A stretch of 64,000 nucleotides of DNA from assembly GCA_902764705.1 (NCBI GenBank), contig CACWWZ010000008.1:1-64000 (forward strand). Direction: 5' to 3'. Shown here piece after piece: positions 1 to 9,118 of this stretch; positions within the stretch are counted from its first letter, which is position 1; each line of letters opens with the position of its first letter. The notes beneath the pieces are model-generated. The model did no database searches and was not told where the DNA came from. It saw only the letters and a list, made by a program, of their open reading frames with translations. A program made the translations under genes and the position numbers. The DNA is from an uncultured Prevotellaceae bacterium (lineage in GTDB: Bacteria; Bacteroidota; Bacteroidia; Bacteroidales; Bacteroidaceae).

Positions 1-60
1 CTGAGTCCACAGAATGACGATTTTCAGGCCTCGTAAATTCCTCGCGGTAGAAATACGTTG

Positions 61-92
61 CAAAAATATACTGAAATTCGGTTACTACCAAA
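61..92 (-). promoter_or_regulatory. Putative Bacteroidota promoter firing leftwards out of the window
   Basis: On the minus strand a TTTG (92-89) is followed after 20 bp by TATTTTTG (68-61), close to the Bacteroidota consensus TTTG-N19/20-TAnnTTTG. It would drive a gene lying left of base 1. No start codon is visible in the remaining 60 bases, so the target is unknown. Confidence 0.4.
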
Positions 93-184
93 TTCCAGCT
101 ATCAAGTGTTAAAAATCAAAAGTTATTGAAAATGAGTGTTTTACAAATAGATAGTATTAGATGTTACTGGTTATTTATACCTGT

Positions 185-1528
185 TTAGATACAACAAGAG
201 AAAGCCTGCCATCCTATATAGGTTACAGAATTGGGAATAGTCACCGATGTAAAGTTGTTACAGCCCCCAAAAGCACTGCTTCCTATCGTCCTCGTACCAT
301 CTTTTATAATATAACTACTTTGATCCTTATCTTCAACTTCCAATAGATATGGACCTACATACCTTATTCCATTTTCAACAGAGAAACATGTACAACCAGA
401 AAAAGCCCCATCACCAATGTAGGTTACAGAATTAGGTATGGTTACCGATGTCAGACCTGTACAACCTGAGAAAGCTCCGTCTCCGATGCTGGTCACAGAA
501 TTAGGTATGTCCACGGTTGTTAGACCTGTACAATTTTGGAAGGCTCCGTCTCCGATACTGATTACAGAATCACCGATTTTTACGGATGTAAGGGCACGGC
601 AATCACGGAAAGCGTAGTATCCAAGACTAGTCACAGAATTAGGAATGGTTACAGAAATAAGGCCAGTACTCTTGAAGGCGCTATTTCCGATACTGGTTAC
701 AGAATTGGGGATTGTTACCGATTTAAAACCGTAACAATAAGAGAAAGCGCAGTCTCCAATGCTGGTAATAGAATTGGGGATAACTAAATCTTCAATTTTA
801 TTACCATTAATATATAAAAAATGGCCATTAGAATCAAAGGCATCACCGGTAAACGATATTTTACACCAATTCTCTAAATCTGCAATATGCACTGAAGCCA
901 GGTTTTCGCAATAATTGAATGCTCCGTTACCGATACTGGTAACAGAACTGGGAATGGCGACTGATGTCAGACCTGTACACCCTTGGAATGCAGAGTTCCC
1001 TATGCTAGTCACGGTATTGGGAATGTTTATTAATGTCAGACCTGTACAACTAGCGAATGCACGCGCTCCAATGTTTATCACACTATTTGGAATTGAGAGC
1101 TCTTGGACTTCAGTGTTTTCGTCACTGAAAATATGATGTGCTAATTGTAACGGGTTTGAATAAGCATTTTCAAAATCTACACTACACCATGACTTTATGT
1201 CATCAATTATAACTTTTTTAAGGGCAGAACAGCCTTGGAAAGCGGAATTCTCAATTTTACTAACACTCTTGGGGATGGTGATGGAGGTTAGATCAGTACA
1301 TTTATAGAAAGCATGATTTTTAATACACGTTATCCTGTAATCACTCCCCCCGTAGGCTACAGATTCTGGAATGACAACGCTACCTGCGTATTTGTTTGGA
1401 TTTTCTATAACTTCTGCTGTTTTATCATTTGAATTCAAGTTGTAATACATTCCGTCAATCTCAACAGAATCAGCCATTGCTGTCACTGGCAGCAACATCA
1501 TTATGAGTAATAGTAGTTGTTTTTTCAT
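185..1528 (-). CDS. BspA-like leucine-rich-repeat surface protein, probably C-terminally truncated
   Basis: The 447-residue protein starts with a signal peptide (MKKQLLLLIMMLLPVTAMA) and then consists almost wholly of LRR_5/BspA-type units of about 23 residues, of the form SVTIPNSVTSIGDGAFSGCTGLT. Such proteins are secreted or surface exposed and bind host proteins, other bacteria or glycans. One unit is degenerate (KIEDLVIPNSITSIG region) and two longer inserts carry W-C motifs. The protein stops inside a repeat unit (AFSCCI) and has no sorting tail, unlike other secreted proteins in this window, so a 3' truncation is likely. A well-formed promoter lies just upstream. The LRR family call is sure; ligand and function are unknown. 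Confidence 0.85.
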   Translation of the reverse strand: MKKQLLLLIMMLLPVTAMADSVEIDGMYYNLNSNDKTAEVIENPNKYAGSVVIPESVAYGGSDYRITCIKNHAFYKCTDLTSITIPKSVSKIENSAFQGCSALKKVIIDDIKSWCSVDFENAYSNPLQLAHHIFSDENTEVQELSIPNSVINIGARAFASCTGLTLINIPNTVTSIGNSAFQGCTGLTSVAIPSSVTSIGNGAFNYCENLASVHIADLENWCKISFTGDAFDSNGHFLYINGNKIEDLVIPNSITSIGDCAFSYCYGFKSVTIPNSVTSIGNSAFKSTGLISVTIPNSVTSLGYYAFRDCRALTSVKIGDSVISIGDGAFQNCTGLTTVDIPNSVTSIGDGAFSGCTGLTSVTIPNSVTYIGDGAFSGCTCFSVENGIRYVGPYLLEVEDKDQSSYIIKDGTRTIGSSAFGGCNNFTSVTIPNSVTYIGWQAFSCCI

Positions 1529-1562
1529 TATTATTATAGTTTAAGTTATTAGTAATTTGCAA

Positions 1563-1594
1563 CAAAGGTAGTGGTTTAATTGGAAACCGCCAAA
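1563..1594 (-). promoter_or_regulatory. Promoter of the BspA-like gene
   Basis: On the minus strand TTTG (1594-1591) and TACCTTTG (1570-1563) are separated by 20 bp, an essentially perfect Bacteroidota sigma-70 promoter. The -7 box ends 34 bp before the start codon at 1528. Confidence 0.75.
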
Positions 1595-1640
1595 CATTAT
1601 GTCGAAAAACTTCCAAATTCGCTGTAGATTGGGAATAAAA

Positions 1641-1785
1641 AACGTGAGCAAGTACTTCGCTTACGTTCTTTCAGGTATCGGCAAACACCCAACTCACTTA
1701 AACGAGAAATGCCCACGCCCTCTGGCGTGAATCATCTACTTTCACTTGTGAGTTTTTGAAATTTTGCCGATTTCGAAAGAACAAG
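1641..1785. other. Intergenic palindromic element (structured RNA or MITE-like)
   Basis: The gap 1529-1869 has no gene but is dense in nested complementarity. The arms 1665-1672/1775-1782 (GTTCTTTC/GAAAGAAC), 1677-1685/1763-1771 (ATCGGCAAA/TTTGCCGAT) and 1691-1697/1748-1754 (AACTCAC/GTGAGTT) are collinear and close one long interrupted stem. Inside is a perfect hairpin CACGCC/GGCGTG (1714-1719/1724-1729). A separate hairpin CGTGAGC...GCTTACG occupies 1643-1665. It may be a small RNA, a riboregulator or a non-autonomous mobile element; the strand is not determined. Confidence 0.55.
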
Positions 1786-1869
1786 ATTCAGCGGACGTTT
1801 CAACGTATATGTCCTTTTTATATTTATCTCAGCCCATAGGCATCTGCGGTTTTAAGGGTTATACATTAT

Positions 1870-2154
1870 TTATATTGTCTTACGAAGATTGTCGGGATGC
1901 ATACGCATGCTGTCAATAAGTGCCTGGCATTGAACATCGAATTCTTCGCCAGAAAGCACGTCACCACGTTCAAACTCCAGTTCAGATTCATCAAGATCGG
2001 ACATAGCTTCCTCCCATGTCTGTAGTACGGGAGGTGCGACATTTTGCTCTTCAATAGGGGCTATCAGCTTTTCTGCTAACCACTTTCGATTGCTGGCCGT
2101 TAGCGAAAGACCTTGGAGGTAAGCCCACAAGTTGTTCATTGATACTGCATTCAT
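1870..2154 (-). CDS. Orphan antitoxin-like small protein
   Basis: This acidic 94-residue protein begins MNAVSMNNLWAYLQGLSLTA and contains NRKWLAEKL. That pattern resembles the N-terminus of small Bacteroidota proteins usually found beside RelE/HigB-type toxins. The start at 2154 is preferred over an upstream TTG at 2184, because the TTG lies inside the -7 promoter box and 2154 has an AAGAAG ribosome-binding-like sequence. No toxin gene follows: downstream is the palindromic element. It may be a solitary antitoxin or the remnant of a toxin-antitoxin pair. The resemblance is by pattern only, so the function is tentative. Confidence 0.6.
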   Translation of the reverse strand: MNAVSMNNLWAYLQGLSLTASNRKWLAEKLIAPIEEQNVAPPVLQTWEEAMSDLDESELEFERGDVLSGEEFDVQCQALIDSMRMHPDNLRKTI

Positions 2155-2181
2155 CTGCTTCTTGTTTTGTTTATCTGTCGG

Positions 2182-2213
2182 CAAAGATGGTAAATTTACT
2201 TGGAACAGCCAAA
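2182..2213 (-). promoter_or_regulatory. Promoter of the antitoxin-like gene
   Basis: On the minus strand TTTG (2213-2210) is followed after exactly 20 bp by CATCTTTG (2189-2182), one base off the TAnnTTTG consensus. It supports the ATG at 2154 as the real start. Confidence 0.65.
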
Positions 2214-2412
2214 AGATTGCGGAAAAATTCGTCTATTTCAAGAATTGACTGACTTCTGTCTCGTTTGAATAGTCGAACACCACGGGCCTCATTGACAACT
2301 ACAGATGACAAAATGGGTGTAAGGGGAGGAATTATCGGGCATCTGGTGCGATTCGGCACGTTATGATGAATGATTATTGGTGGAAAGATAGCGATAATTG
2401 GAAAAAACTTTG

Positions 2413-2420
2413 TAACTTTG
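2413..2420 (+). promoter_or_regulatory. -7 box upstream of gpmI
   Basis: TAACTTTG matches TAnnTTTG and lies 38 bp before the gpmI ATG; no good TTTG sits at the expected -33 position. The rest of the gap 2190-2412 shows no supportable gene. Confidence 0.55.
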
Positions 2421-2458
2421 CAGCCCAAAAGGAAGATAAATAAACAAAGTTTAAGATT

Positions 2459-3979
2459 ATGGCAAAGAAAGCACTTTTGATGATTCTCGACGGATGGGGA
2501 ATCGGTAAGCATGGTAAGGGTGACGTGATTTTCAATACGCCGACCCCGTATCTTGATCTCTTGACAGCCACTTCGGCTCACTCTCAGCTGGCGGCTTCTG
2601 GTGAGGACGTTGGTCTGCCCGACGGACAGATGGGTAATTCTGAGGTGGGTCACCTCAATATCGGTGCTGGTCGTATCGTTTATCAGGACCTCGTGAAGAT
2701 TAACCGTGCCTGCAAGGACGGCTCTATCATGGAGAATCCTCAGGTAAAGGCAGCATACACCTACGCTAAGGAGAACAACAAGAAGCTGCACCTGATGGGT
2801 CTGACTTCTGACGGTGGCGTGCACTCAAGCCTCGACCACCTGTTCAAGCTTATCGAGATTGGTAAGGCTTATGGCCTGAAGAATCAGGTGTTTGTACATT
2901 GCTATATGGATGGTCGTGACACTGACCCGAAGAGCGGTAAGGGCTTCATCGAGCAGGTCAGCAAGGTTTGTGCTGATAACGATGCCGCTATCGCTTCAAT
3001 CGTCGGTCGTTTCTATGCGATGGACCGCGACAAGCGTTGGGAGCGCGTAAAAGAGGGTTACGACCTGATTGTAAACGGTACTGGTAAGCAGGCTACTGAT
3101 ATGGTGAAGGCCATGCAGGAGAGCTACGACGAGGGTGTGACGGATGAATTCATCAAGCCCATCCACAACGCCAGCGTGAATGGTTGCATCGAGGAGGGCG
3201 ACGTTGTCATCTTCATCAACTTCCGTAACGACCGTGCCAAGGAGATGACCATCGCTTTGACGCAGGAGGATATGCCTGAGCAGGGCATGAAGACCATCCC
3301 CAACCTGCAGTACTATTGCATGACTCCATACGATGCTAACTTCAAGGGTGTTCATATCCTCTTCCCCAAGGAGAACGTGGAGGACACGCTGGGTGAGTAT
3401 TTGAGCAAGCAGGGCAAGAAGCAGCTGCACACCGCTGAGACGGAGAAATATGCGCACGTGACCTTCTTCTTCAATGGTGGTCGCGAGGCTCCATACGAGG
3501 GTGAGGACCGTATTCTGGTTCCTTCTCCAAAGGTTGCTACCTACGACCTGAAGCCTGAAATGAGTGCTTTCGAAGTGAAGGACAAGCTGGTTGCTGCTAT
3601 CAACGAGAATAAGTATGACTTCATCGTAGTGAACTTCGCCAACGGTGATATGGTAGGCCACACAGGTATCTACAACGCTATTGCCAAGGCCGTTTGGGCT
3701 GTCGACAACTGCGTGAAGGATGTCATTGAGGCTGCTAAGGCTAACGACTACGAGGCTATCATCATTGCCGACCACGGTAATGCCGACAACGCCATCAACC
3801 CCGACGGTACACCGAATACCGCTCACTCGCTGAACCCCGTTCCGTTCATCTACGTGACGAACAACAACTCGGCTACGGTGAAGGACGGTCGTCTGGCTGA
3901 CGTGGCTCCCTCTATCCTGCACATTATGGGACTGGAACAGCCCGCAGACATGACTGGTGAGAATCTGATTACGGACTAA
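2459..3979 (+). CDS. gpmI: 2,3-bisphosphoglycerate-independent phosphoglycerate mutase
   Basis: This enzyme interconverts 3- and 2-phosphoglycerate in glycolysis and gluconeogenesis in the cytosol, using two manganese ions. The 506-residue length is normal for the family. The first metal-binding Asp lies in DGWG (residue 11), the phosphorylated Ser in [10 protein letters not shown] (Ser61), and the late metal site in [10 protein letters not shown]. The gene is monocistronic: it has its own -7 box and is followed by a clear hairpin terminator. The assignment is firm. Confidence 0.97.
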   Translation: MAKKALLMILDGWGIGKHGKGDVIFNTPTPYLDLLTATSAHSQLAASGEDVGLPDGQMGNSEVGHLNIGAGRIVYQDLVKINRACKDGSIMENPQVKAAYTYAKENNKKLHLMGLTSDGGVHSSLDHLFKLIEIGKAYGLKNQVFVHCYMDGRDTDPKSGKGFIEQVSKVCADNDAAIASIVGRFYAMDRDKRWERVKEGYDLIVNGTGKQATDMVKAMQESYDEGVTDEFIKPIHNASVNGCIEEGDVVIFINFRNDRAKEMTIALTQEDMPEQGMKTIPNLQYYCMTPYDANFKGVHILFPKENVEDTLGEYLSKQGKKQLHTAETEKYAHVTFFFNGGREAPYEGEDRILVPSPKVATYDLKPEMSAFEVKDKLVAAINENKYDFIVVNFANGDMVGHTGIYNAIAKAVWAVDNCVKDVIEAAKANDYEAIIIADHGNADNAINPDGTPNTAHSLNPVPFIYVTNNNSATVKDGRLADVAPSILHIMGLEQPADMTGENLITD

Positions 3980-4000
3980 GACGTAAGACGCAATACAAAG

Positions 4001-4040
4001 AAGAAAGGTTTGTCGATAATGGCAAACCTTCTTTTTGTTT
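4001..4040 (+). terminator. Rho-independent terminator after gpmI
   Basis: A stem AAGGTTTG/CAAACCTT (4005-4012/4023-4030) with a 10-base loop is followed by CTTTTT. It sits about 25 bp after the gpmI stop. Confidence 0.85.
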
Positions 4041-4091
4041 AATGGCCTAGAAAAACTTGTTAGATGCCCAGCCCGTAATTTTTTGATGGCC

Positions 4092-4907
4092 TTAGAAACT
4101 ACGGAGCCAAGCTTTCAGTTCGAGCATCATCTCGAAATGGTAGGTGAACGACTGGCGGATGCCGAAGCCGTGTCCACCAGTAGGATAGATATGCATTGAA
4201 GCAGGAACTTCATGGACGTTGAGCTGCTCGTAATAGCTAAGGCTGTTGACGGGTAACACAACACGGTCGTCGTGGGCCAAAGCAAGGAAACAGCGAGGGC
4301 TCTTCTTCGTGATGTGCTGATCGTTGCAGTACTCATTGACCAACTTCTGCTTGGGACTTTTTCCTAACAGATTGTCGCGCGAACCCTGATGAGTGATGCC
4401 CCGTTCCATCGAGATGACAGGATAGAACAGTATCTGGAAGTTAGGCATTGCATCGCTGGTAGCATGAGTGGCAACGGTAGATGCCAGATGTCCGCCAGCC
4501 GAGAAACCCATGATGCCGACATCGTTGGGATTGATATGCCAGGCCTCTGCATTTTTTCTTACCAAACGCATGGCCTCTTCTGCATCCTCAGCAGGAACAG
4601 TATAGTTGCCATGAGGCATACGATACTTAAGCACGATGAGGGCTATGCCCTGCTCGTTGAAGAAGGGTGCCCAGTCGAAACCTTCGTGCTGCATGGCCAG
4701 ATGGGTGTAACCGCCTCCAGGACAACACACAATGGCACGTCCAGTAGCTTTCTTCTCATCGGGCAGGAAAACGGTAACCTTCGCCATATCCTCTGGGGCA
4801 CCATTGCTGGTACGGGGACCCTCAGGCCACAGATTCATCTCATTGCCCTTCTGGGCTGATGCCATCGTCGATACGAACATCATGAGGAAAAACAATACTT
4901 TTTTCAT
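4092..4907 (-). CDS. Secreted alpha/beta-hydrolase (esterase/acetylxylan-esterase-like)
   Basis: The 271-residue protein has a signal peptide (cleavage near residue 18, ASA-Q). It shows the alpha/beta-hydrolase set: an oxyanion-type GGGY motif (64-67), nucleophile Ser136 in GFSAGG, a candidate acid Asp213/214 in AHDDRVV and His246 in GGHGFG. This pattern is typical of Bacteroidota BD-FAE or xylan-acetyl-esterase-like enzymes, so it probably removes acyl groups from plant polysaccharides in the periplasm or outside the cell. It is divergent from the sialate-O-acetylesterase gene and shares its promoter region. The exact substrate cannot be read from the sequence. Confidence 0.85.
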   Translation of the reverse strand: MKKVLFFLMMFVSTMASAQKGNEMNLWPEGPRTSNGAPEDMAKVTVFLPDEKKATGRAIVCCPGGGYTHLAMQHEGFDWAPFFNEQGIALIVLKYRMPHGNYTVPAEDAEEAMRLVRKNAEAWHINPNDVGIMGFSAGGHLASTVATHATSDAMPNFQILFYPVISMERGITHQGSRDNLLGKSPKQKLVNEYCNDQHITKKSPRCFLALAHDDRVVLPVNSLSYYEQLNVHEVPASMHIYPTGGHGFGIRQSFTYHFEMMLELKAWLRSF

Positions 4908-4929
4908 AAATAAATGGGGTTATTGCTTG

Positions 4930-4957
4930 CAAAGGTACGAAATAATTCGTATCTTTG
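4930..4957. promoter_or_regulatory. Back-to-back divergent promoter with internal inverted repeat
   Basis: A minus-strand TACCTTTG (4937-4930) and a plus-strand TATCTTTG (4950-4957) face away from each other. A perfect inverted repeat TACGAA-ATAA-TTCGTA (4936-4951) bridges them and includes the first bases of both boxes. The two promoters serve the esterase (minus) and the 4987 operon (plus). Confidence 0.7.
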
Positions 4958-4986
4958 CGGCATTATAGCGATAAAACTTTAGGACT

Positions 4987-6447
4987 ATGAATAAAAAGAT
5001 ACTCTCTTTACTCTTCATGACGTGTCTGACAATAAGCGGACAGGCCAAGGTAAAGCTACCCCATTTGGTGAGTGACAACATGGTGATTCAGCAACAAACG
5101 GATGTCCGTTTATGGGGTTGGGCCAAGCCGGGAAAAAAGGTAACAGCCATCCCATCGTGGAGTCAGGAACGCAGCGAGGCAAAAGCCGATAAAGCGGGCC
5201 GTTGGCTGTTGACGGTGAAATCGCCCAAGGCCAGCTACGAGCCGCTGTCGATTACCTTTGACGACGGCGACGGTCAGGTAACTATCAAGAACGTTTTGGC
5301 TGGAGAAGTATGGGTCTGCGCAGGGCAGTCGAACATGGAGATGCCTGTGAAGGGTTTCTGGGGATGTCCTGTAGAAGACTACAACCAATTCGTGATTGAT
5401 GCAGCCCACCACGCAGGAGTACGCAGCGCGAAGATTCCAAGCATTATGCGCATGGAACCGCAGGAAGACGCCCAGACAGAATGGCGTGACTGTTCGCCCA
5501 GTACTGTCGGAGAGTTTTCTGCCACAGGTTATTTCTTCGCCCGTGTCATGCATCAGGCATTGGATATTCCCATTGGACTCATTGAGGCCAACAAAGGCGG
5601 CAGTCGCGTAGAGAGCTGGTTGACGAAGGAGAATCTGGAGAAATACACGCAGGAACCGACGGACACGATGGGCATCGTGAACTTCAAGCCGGAGTGGGAC
5701 TACAATCGCGCTTTGGTGTGGGGCAACGGCACTTTCAACCCCATCTTGAACTATACCGTCAAAGGCATCCTGTTCTATCAGGGCTGTTCGAATGTGGGCG
5801 ATCCTGGCAATCAGTACTCAGAGCGTCTGAAGTTGCTCGTCGAGCAGTGGCGCTCGCAATTCAAACTTGGCGAGATTCCCTTCTACTTCGTAGAGATTGC
5901 CCCCTATGCCTACGACGGTGACGATGTGAATGGCTTAAGCGGAGCCCTGCTACGCGAGCAGCAGTTCCGTGCCTCGCAGATTATTCCCAATAGTTCGCTG
6001 GTATGTACCAATGACCTCGCATATCCCTACGAGATGACACAGATTCACCCCACACAAAAACGACAGGTGGGTGAACGCCTGGCTTGGACGGCCCTGAACC
6101 GCAACTATGGTTTCGAGCAGGTGCTCTACAAGAGTTCGTCATACAAGGATATGACGGTGCGCAACGATACGGTGTTCATTCACCTGCAAGACAACTACCA
6201 CGCTGATGCTCCTTACGAGATGATACGTGGCTTTGAGGTGGCTGGTGAGGATCGTGTGTTCCATGCTGCCGAAGCACACCACTTCTGGCGTCCTGGCGGT
6301 GGTTATTGGGATGATGCCATGATTATCATTTGTCCTGAGGTAAAGAAGCCCGTGGCCGTACGCTATTGTTTCCGTAACTTCCAACTGGGCAATGTGAAAA
6401 ATGCAGCCAACCTGCCTTTGTTCCCATTCAGAACTGATAATTGGTAA
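4987..6447 (+). CDS. Sialate O-acetylesterase family protein (SGNH-type)
   Basis: This 486-residue secreted protein has a signal peptide ending near residue 20 (SGQA). The catalytic Ser115 lies in VCAGQSNMEMP, the hallmark of the SASA/DUF303 carbohydrate esterases, and a later HPTQK motif supplies the candidate His. The N-terminal 100 residues form the usual beta-rich domain. These enzymes remove O-acetyl groups from sialic acids or from xylan and other glycans. It is the first gene of a run with the Nudix, subtilase and GH13 genes; its stop codon directly abuts the next ATG. The family is sure; the substrate is not. Confidence 0.88.
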   Translation: MNKKILSLLFMTCLTISGQAKVKLPHLVSDNMVIQQQTDVRLWGWAKPGKKVTAIPSWSQERSEAKADKAGRWLLTVKSPKASYEPLSITFDDGDGQVTIKNVLAGEVWVCAGQSNMEMPVKGFWGCPVEDYNQFVIDAAHHAGVRSAKIPSIMRMEPQEDAQTEWRDCSPSTVGEFSATGYFFARVMHQALDIPIGLIEANKGGSRVESWLTKENLEKYTQEPTDTMGIVNFKPEWDYNRALVWGNGTFNPILNYTVKGILFYQGCSNVGDPGNQYSERLKLLVEQWRSQFKLGEIPFYFVEIAPYAYDGDDVNGLSGALLREQQFRASQIIPNSSLVCTNDLAYPYEMTQIHPTQKRQVGERLAWTALNRNYGFEQVLYKSSSYKDMTVRNDTVFIHLQDNYHADAPYEMIRGFEVAGEDRVFHAAEAHHFWRPGGGYWDDAMIIICPEVKKPVAVRYCFRNFQLGNVKNAANLPLFPFRTDNW

Positions 6448-6981
6448 ATGGAGCATCCGTTAGAGAAATTTAAATATTGTCCTGTCTGTGGCAGTAGTCG
6501 CTTTGAGGTGAACAACTTCAAAAGCAAGAAGTGTCAGGACTGTGGGTTTACGTATTATGCGAACCCATGTTCTGCTACAGCGGCCTTCATCGTCAACGAC
6601 AAGCAGGAAATGCTGGTCGTGCGACGCGCCAAGGAACCTGCCAAGGGGACACTCGACCTTCCAGGCGGTTTTGTGGATATGGGCGAAACGGTAGAGCAGG
6701 GGATGATTCGCGAAATCAAGGAGGAGACAGGTCTTGACGTCAAAGAAATACAATACCTTTTCTCCTCGCCTAATGTCTATATGTATAGCGGCATGGGCGT
6801 CCACACGCTCGATATGGACTTCCTGGTTCCTGTGCACGGCGATGTTCCAGCCATCAACGCTGCCGACGACGCTGCTGAGGCCTTGTGGATTCCCATCAAC
6901 GAGGTGAATCCCGCCGAGTTTGGTCTGACCAGCATCCGTAATGCTGTTATCCGTTTTTTGCAACAATATAAAATAAGATAA
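6448..6981 (+). CDS. Nudix hydrolase with N-terminal zinc ribbon
   Basis: The 177-residue protein carries a complete Nudix box (residues 73-95: GGFVDMGE...REIKEETG) preceded by a four-cysteine zinc ribbon (C11, C14, C29, C32). It is a cytoplasmic pyrophosphohydrolase of nucleoside-diphosphate derivatives such as NAD(H)- or nucleotide-sugar-like compounds; the zinc ribbon recalls NudC-type enzymes but the protein is shorter. The ATG follows the previous TAA without a gap and its own stop overlaps the next start (TAATG), so it should be translationally coupled to both neighbours. Substrate unknown. Confidence 0.88.
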   Translation: MEHPLEKFKYCPVCGSSRFEVNNFKSKKCQDCGFTYYANPCSATAAFIVNDKQEMLVVRRAKEPAKGTLDLPGGFVDMGETVEQGMIREIKEETGLDVKEIQYLFSSPNVYMYSGMGVHTLDMDFLVPVHGDVPAINAADDAAEALWIPINEVNPAEFGLTSIRNAVIRFLQQYKIR

Positions 6982-9098
6982 TGAAGAAGTCTGTTGTATT
7001 AAGTCTATTACTGCTGATGTGCATCGGCATAGGAGCACAGCGAGTACAGAAGATGTCACACGACATCCGCCTGTTGGTAGATCAAACGACCTCGCAGGTG
7101 CTTCGGACTCCAAGCGTCAAACAGCATGAAACGGTGCGCGCCATGATTCGCTTCAATGGCAGCGCCGAGGCTGTGATGGGCGAATACGGTTGCAAGGCGA
7201 TTACCCATATTGGCGACATTTACATCGCTGATATACCCGTCAGCCAGTTGAAGGCAATGGTTAATGACGAACGGGTGCAGCGCATTGAGAACCACATGGG
7301 CGGTAAGGTGTTGATGGACGTTGCGCCCCAATGGATCAATACCCCTGCCATCTATGAAGACCCCCGTCTGCCCAATGCTTATACTGGCAAGGGCGTCTTG
7401 TTGGGCATCATTGATGTGGGTCTGGAGGTGACGCATCCGAACTTCTATAATGCTGACGGTACTGAATTGCGAGTGACTCGCTTTCTCGATCAGTTTGCTG
7501 CTGACGACGAACAATTCGGCCAGCCCATCGAACTGGGTCGTGAATATACCACCGAGACCGACATCAAGGCCAAGGGCTATGCTGGCGACAGCTATCGCAA
7601 CTATCACGGCACCCACTGTCTGGGCATTTCGGCAGGTACAGGTCATACGACACCTTATCGCGGTGTGGCATACGAAGCCGAACTGGCTGCTGCGGATTCA
7701 AAGGTCGCTGGCGACTCTGCCTTCGGCTCTGCCAACGAACTGGCGCTGATGCAGTATCTCTTCGACTATGCCGACGAGCGCAAGATGCCATGTGTCATCA
7801 CCTATAGCATTGGCTTCAATGCCCTGCCTGACGATTGTGAACTCTTCGAAGAGGGCATCTCACAACTGGTAGGTCCTGGCCATATCCTTGTGGCAGCGGC
7901 AGGTAACGAAAGCAACGACCCCGGTTACGTCTGTAAGCCAAAAGGTATGGCGGTGGCTGGTACCAGCCTAAATGGCGATAAAACCGGAGTGGCTTTTCTT
8001 TATAGCAAGGATCAGTTTACGCTCAAGGTCATCAGCAAACACACGGAGCCTGTGGATGGCTCGTTGAAAGGCGATTCGTTGGTTTATACACCCACTGAGG
8101 ATAAGGTGGAGAAGCAACTCGCTGGCAAGCATGTTTATGTCATGAAAAACGACACATGCTACGCCATTGCCTACACCCGAGACGAGACCGATACTGATGC
8201 CAATTCCGTGCTGCTCGTGATAGAGGGGGAGGATAGTTATGTGCAACTGGTGGTAGAGGTGAACCATAAGTTTATCAACGATACAGATACCGATCCACGC
8301 TGTGGCAATGCCACCAACGACCATAATGTTGGACTGCCTGGCTGTCTGCCCAGCGTAGTCACAGTGGGAGCGCTCAACACCCGTCCGGAATTCACCAATA
8401 TTAATGGAGAGAAGATTACAAAGTGGGGCGGAAAGACACCTGAAGGCACCATTGCCATTTTCTCATCACAAGGTCCCACGCTCGACGGACTCATCAAACC
8501 CGATGTGGTGACGCCTGGCGTCAATATTCACGCATCTGCCAACAGCCATTATGAGAAGGATTATGGTGCAGTATTAGTGACGAAGAGCACTTTTGAAGAT
8601 CGCGAATATCCGTGGGTTGCCATTTCCGGCACCTCGATGGCTACGCCTTGTATGGCGGGTATCGTTGCCCTGTGGTTGCAGGCAAACCCATCGTTGTCGC
8701 CAGACGACGTGAAGCGCATCATCCGCGAGACGAGTCATCCTCTTGGCGACGGGACTCCCAACAACACCTATGGCTATGGCCTTGCTGATGCTTACGCAGG
8801 TATTCTGAACATTCTCGGCTTGCCAACAGCTATTGCCGACCTCTCGCAACACCAGCCTTCAGCGCTGACCATCAGACCTGCCGATGGAGGCATTCGCCTG
8901 TCGTTCGACAAGGCTCCCTCGCAGCCCTTCACCGTTCGTGTATATTCCCTGTCGGGCCAACTGTTGGGCGAGCAAGCCATACGTCCCACCGCTACGACTG
9001 ACTATCTCCTGCCTCTCAGCAACACCTCTGGCGTCTGCGTCGTGCAGGTCAACAGTCCTGAACTAGGTGTCACGGGGTCGGAGTTGATTAGAAAGTAA
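6981..9098 (+). CDS. Secreted subtilisin-like (S8) serine protease
   Basis: This 705-residue protease has a signal peptide (residues 1-19). The catalytic triad is Asp145 (GIIDVG), His209 (NYHGTHCLG) and Ser552 (ISGTSMATP). A large insert lies between His and Ser, as in many Bacteroidota subtilases. The last 80 residues (from about 625, including VRVYSLSGQLLGE) look like a type IX sorting domain, which would place it on the surface or outside the cell. It overlaps the Nudix stop by one base and is followed 20 bp later by the amylase gene. Function as an extracellular endopeptidase is clear; its targets are unknown. Confidence 0.92.
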   Translation: MKKSVVLSLLLLMCIGIGAQRVQKMSHDIRLLVDQTTSQVLRTPSVKQHETVRAMIRFNGSAEAVMGEYGCKAITHIGDIYIADIPVSQLKAMVNDERVQRIENHMGGKVLMDVAPQWINTPAIYEDPRLPNAYTGKGVLLGIIDVGLEVTHPNFYNADGTELRVTRFLDQFAADDEQFGQPIELGREYTTETDIKAKGYAGDSYRNYHGTHCLGISAGTGHTTPYRGVAYEAELAAADSKVAGDSAFGSANELALMQYLFDYADERKMPCVITYSIGFNALPDDCELFEEGISQLVGPGHILVAAAGNESNDPGYVCKPKGMAVAGTSLNGDKTGVAFLYSKDQFTLKVISKHTEPVDGSLKGDSLVYTPTEDKVEKQLAGKHVYVMKNDTCYAIAYTRDETDTDANSVLLVIEGEDSYVQLVVEVNHKFINDTDTDPRCGNATNDHNVGLPGCLPSVVTVGALNTRPEFTNINGEKITKWGGKTPEGTIAIFSSQGPTLDGLIKPDVVTPGVNIHASANSHYEKDYGAVLVTKSTFEDREYPWVAISGTSMATPCMAGIVALWLQANPSLSPDDVKRIIRETSHPLGDGTPNNTYGYGLADAYAGILNILGLPTAIADLSQHQPSALTIRPADGGIRLSFDKAPSQPFTVRVYSLSGQLLGEQAIRPTATTDYLLPLSNTSGVCVVQVNSPELGVTGSELIRK

Positions 9099-9118
9099 CA
9101 ATACAAAACAAAAATACT

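Noticed and set aside
1..120. Short minus-strand open frame at the left edge (TEFQYIFATYFYREEF...)
   Set aside because: No start codon in context and it overlaps a good promoter motif; more likely the leader of a gene outside the window.
2171..2824. 217-residue minus-strand frame running from gpmI into the gap towards the antitoxin-like gene
   Set aside because: Most of it is antisense to gpmI; the part in the gap (about 2190-2458) has no recognisable motif or start.
2996..3922. 308-residue open frame antisense to gpmI
   Set aside because: It is fully inside the firm gpmI gene, has no signal, motif or start context, and reflects codon bias of the real gene.
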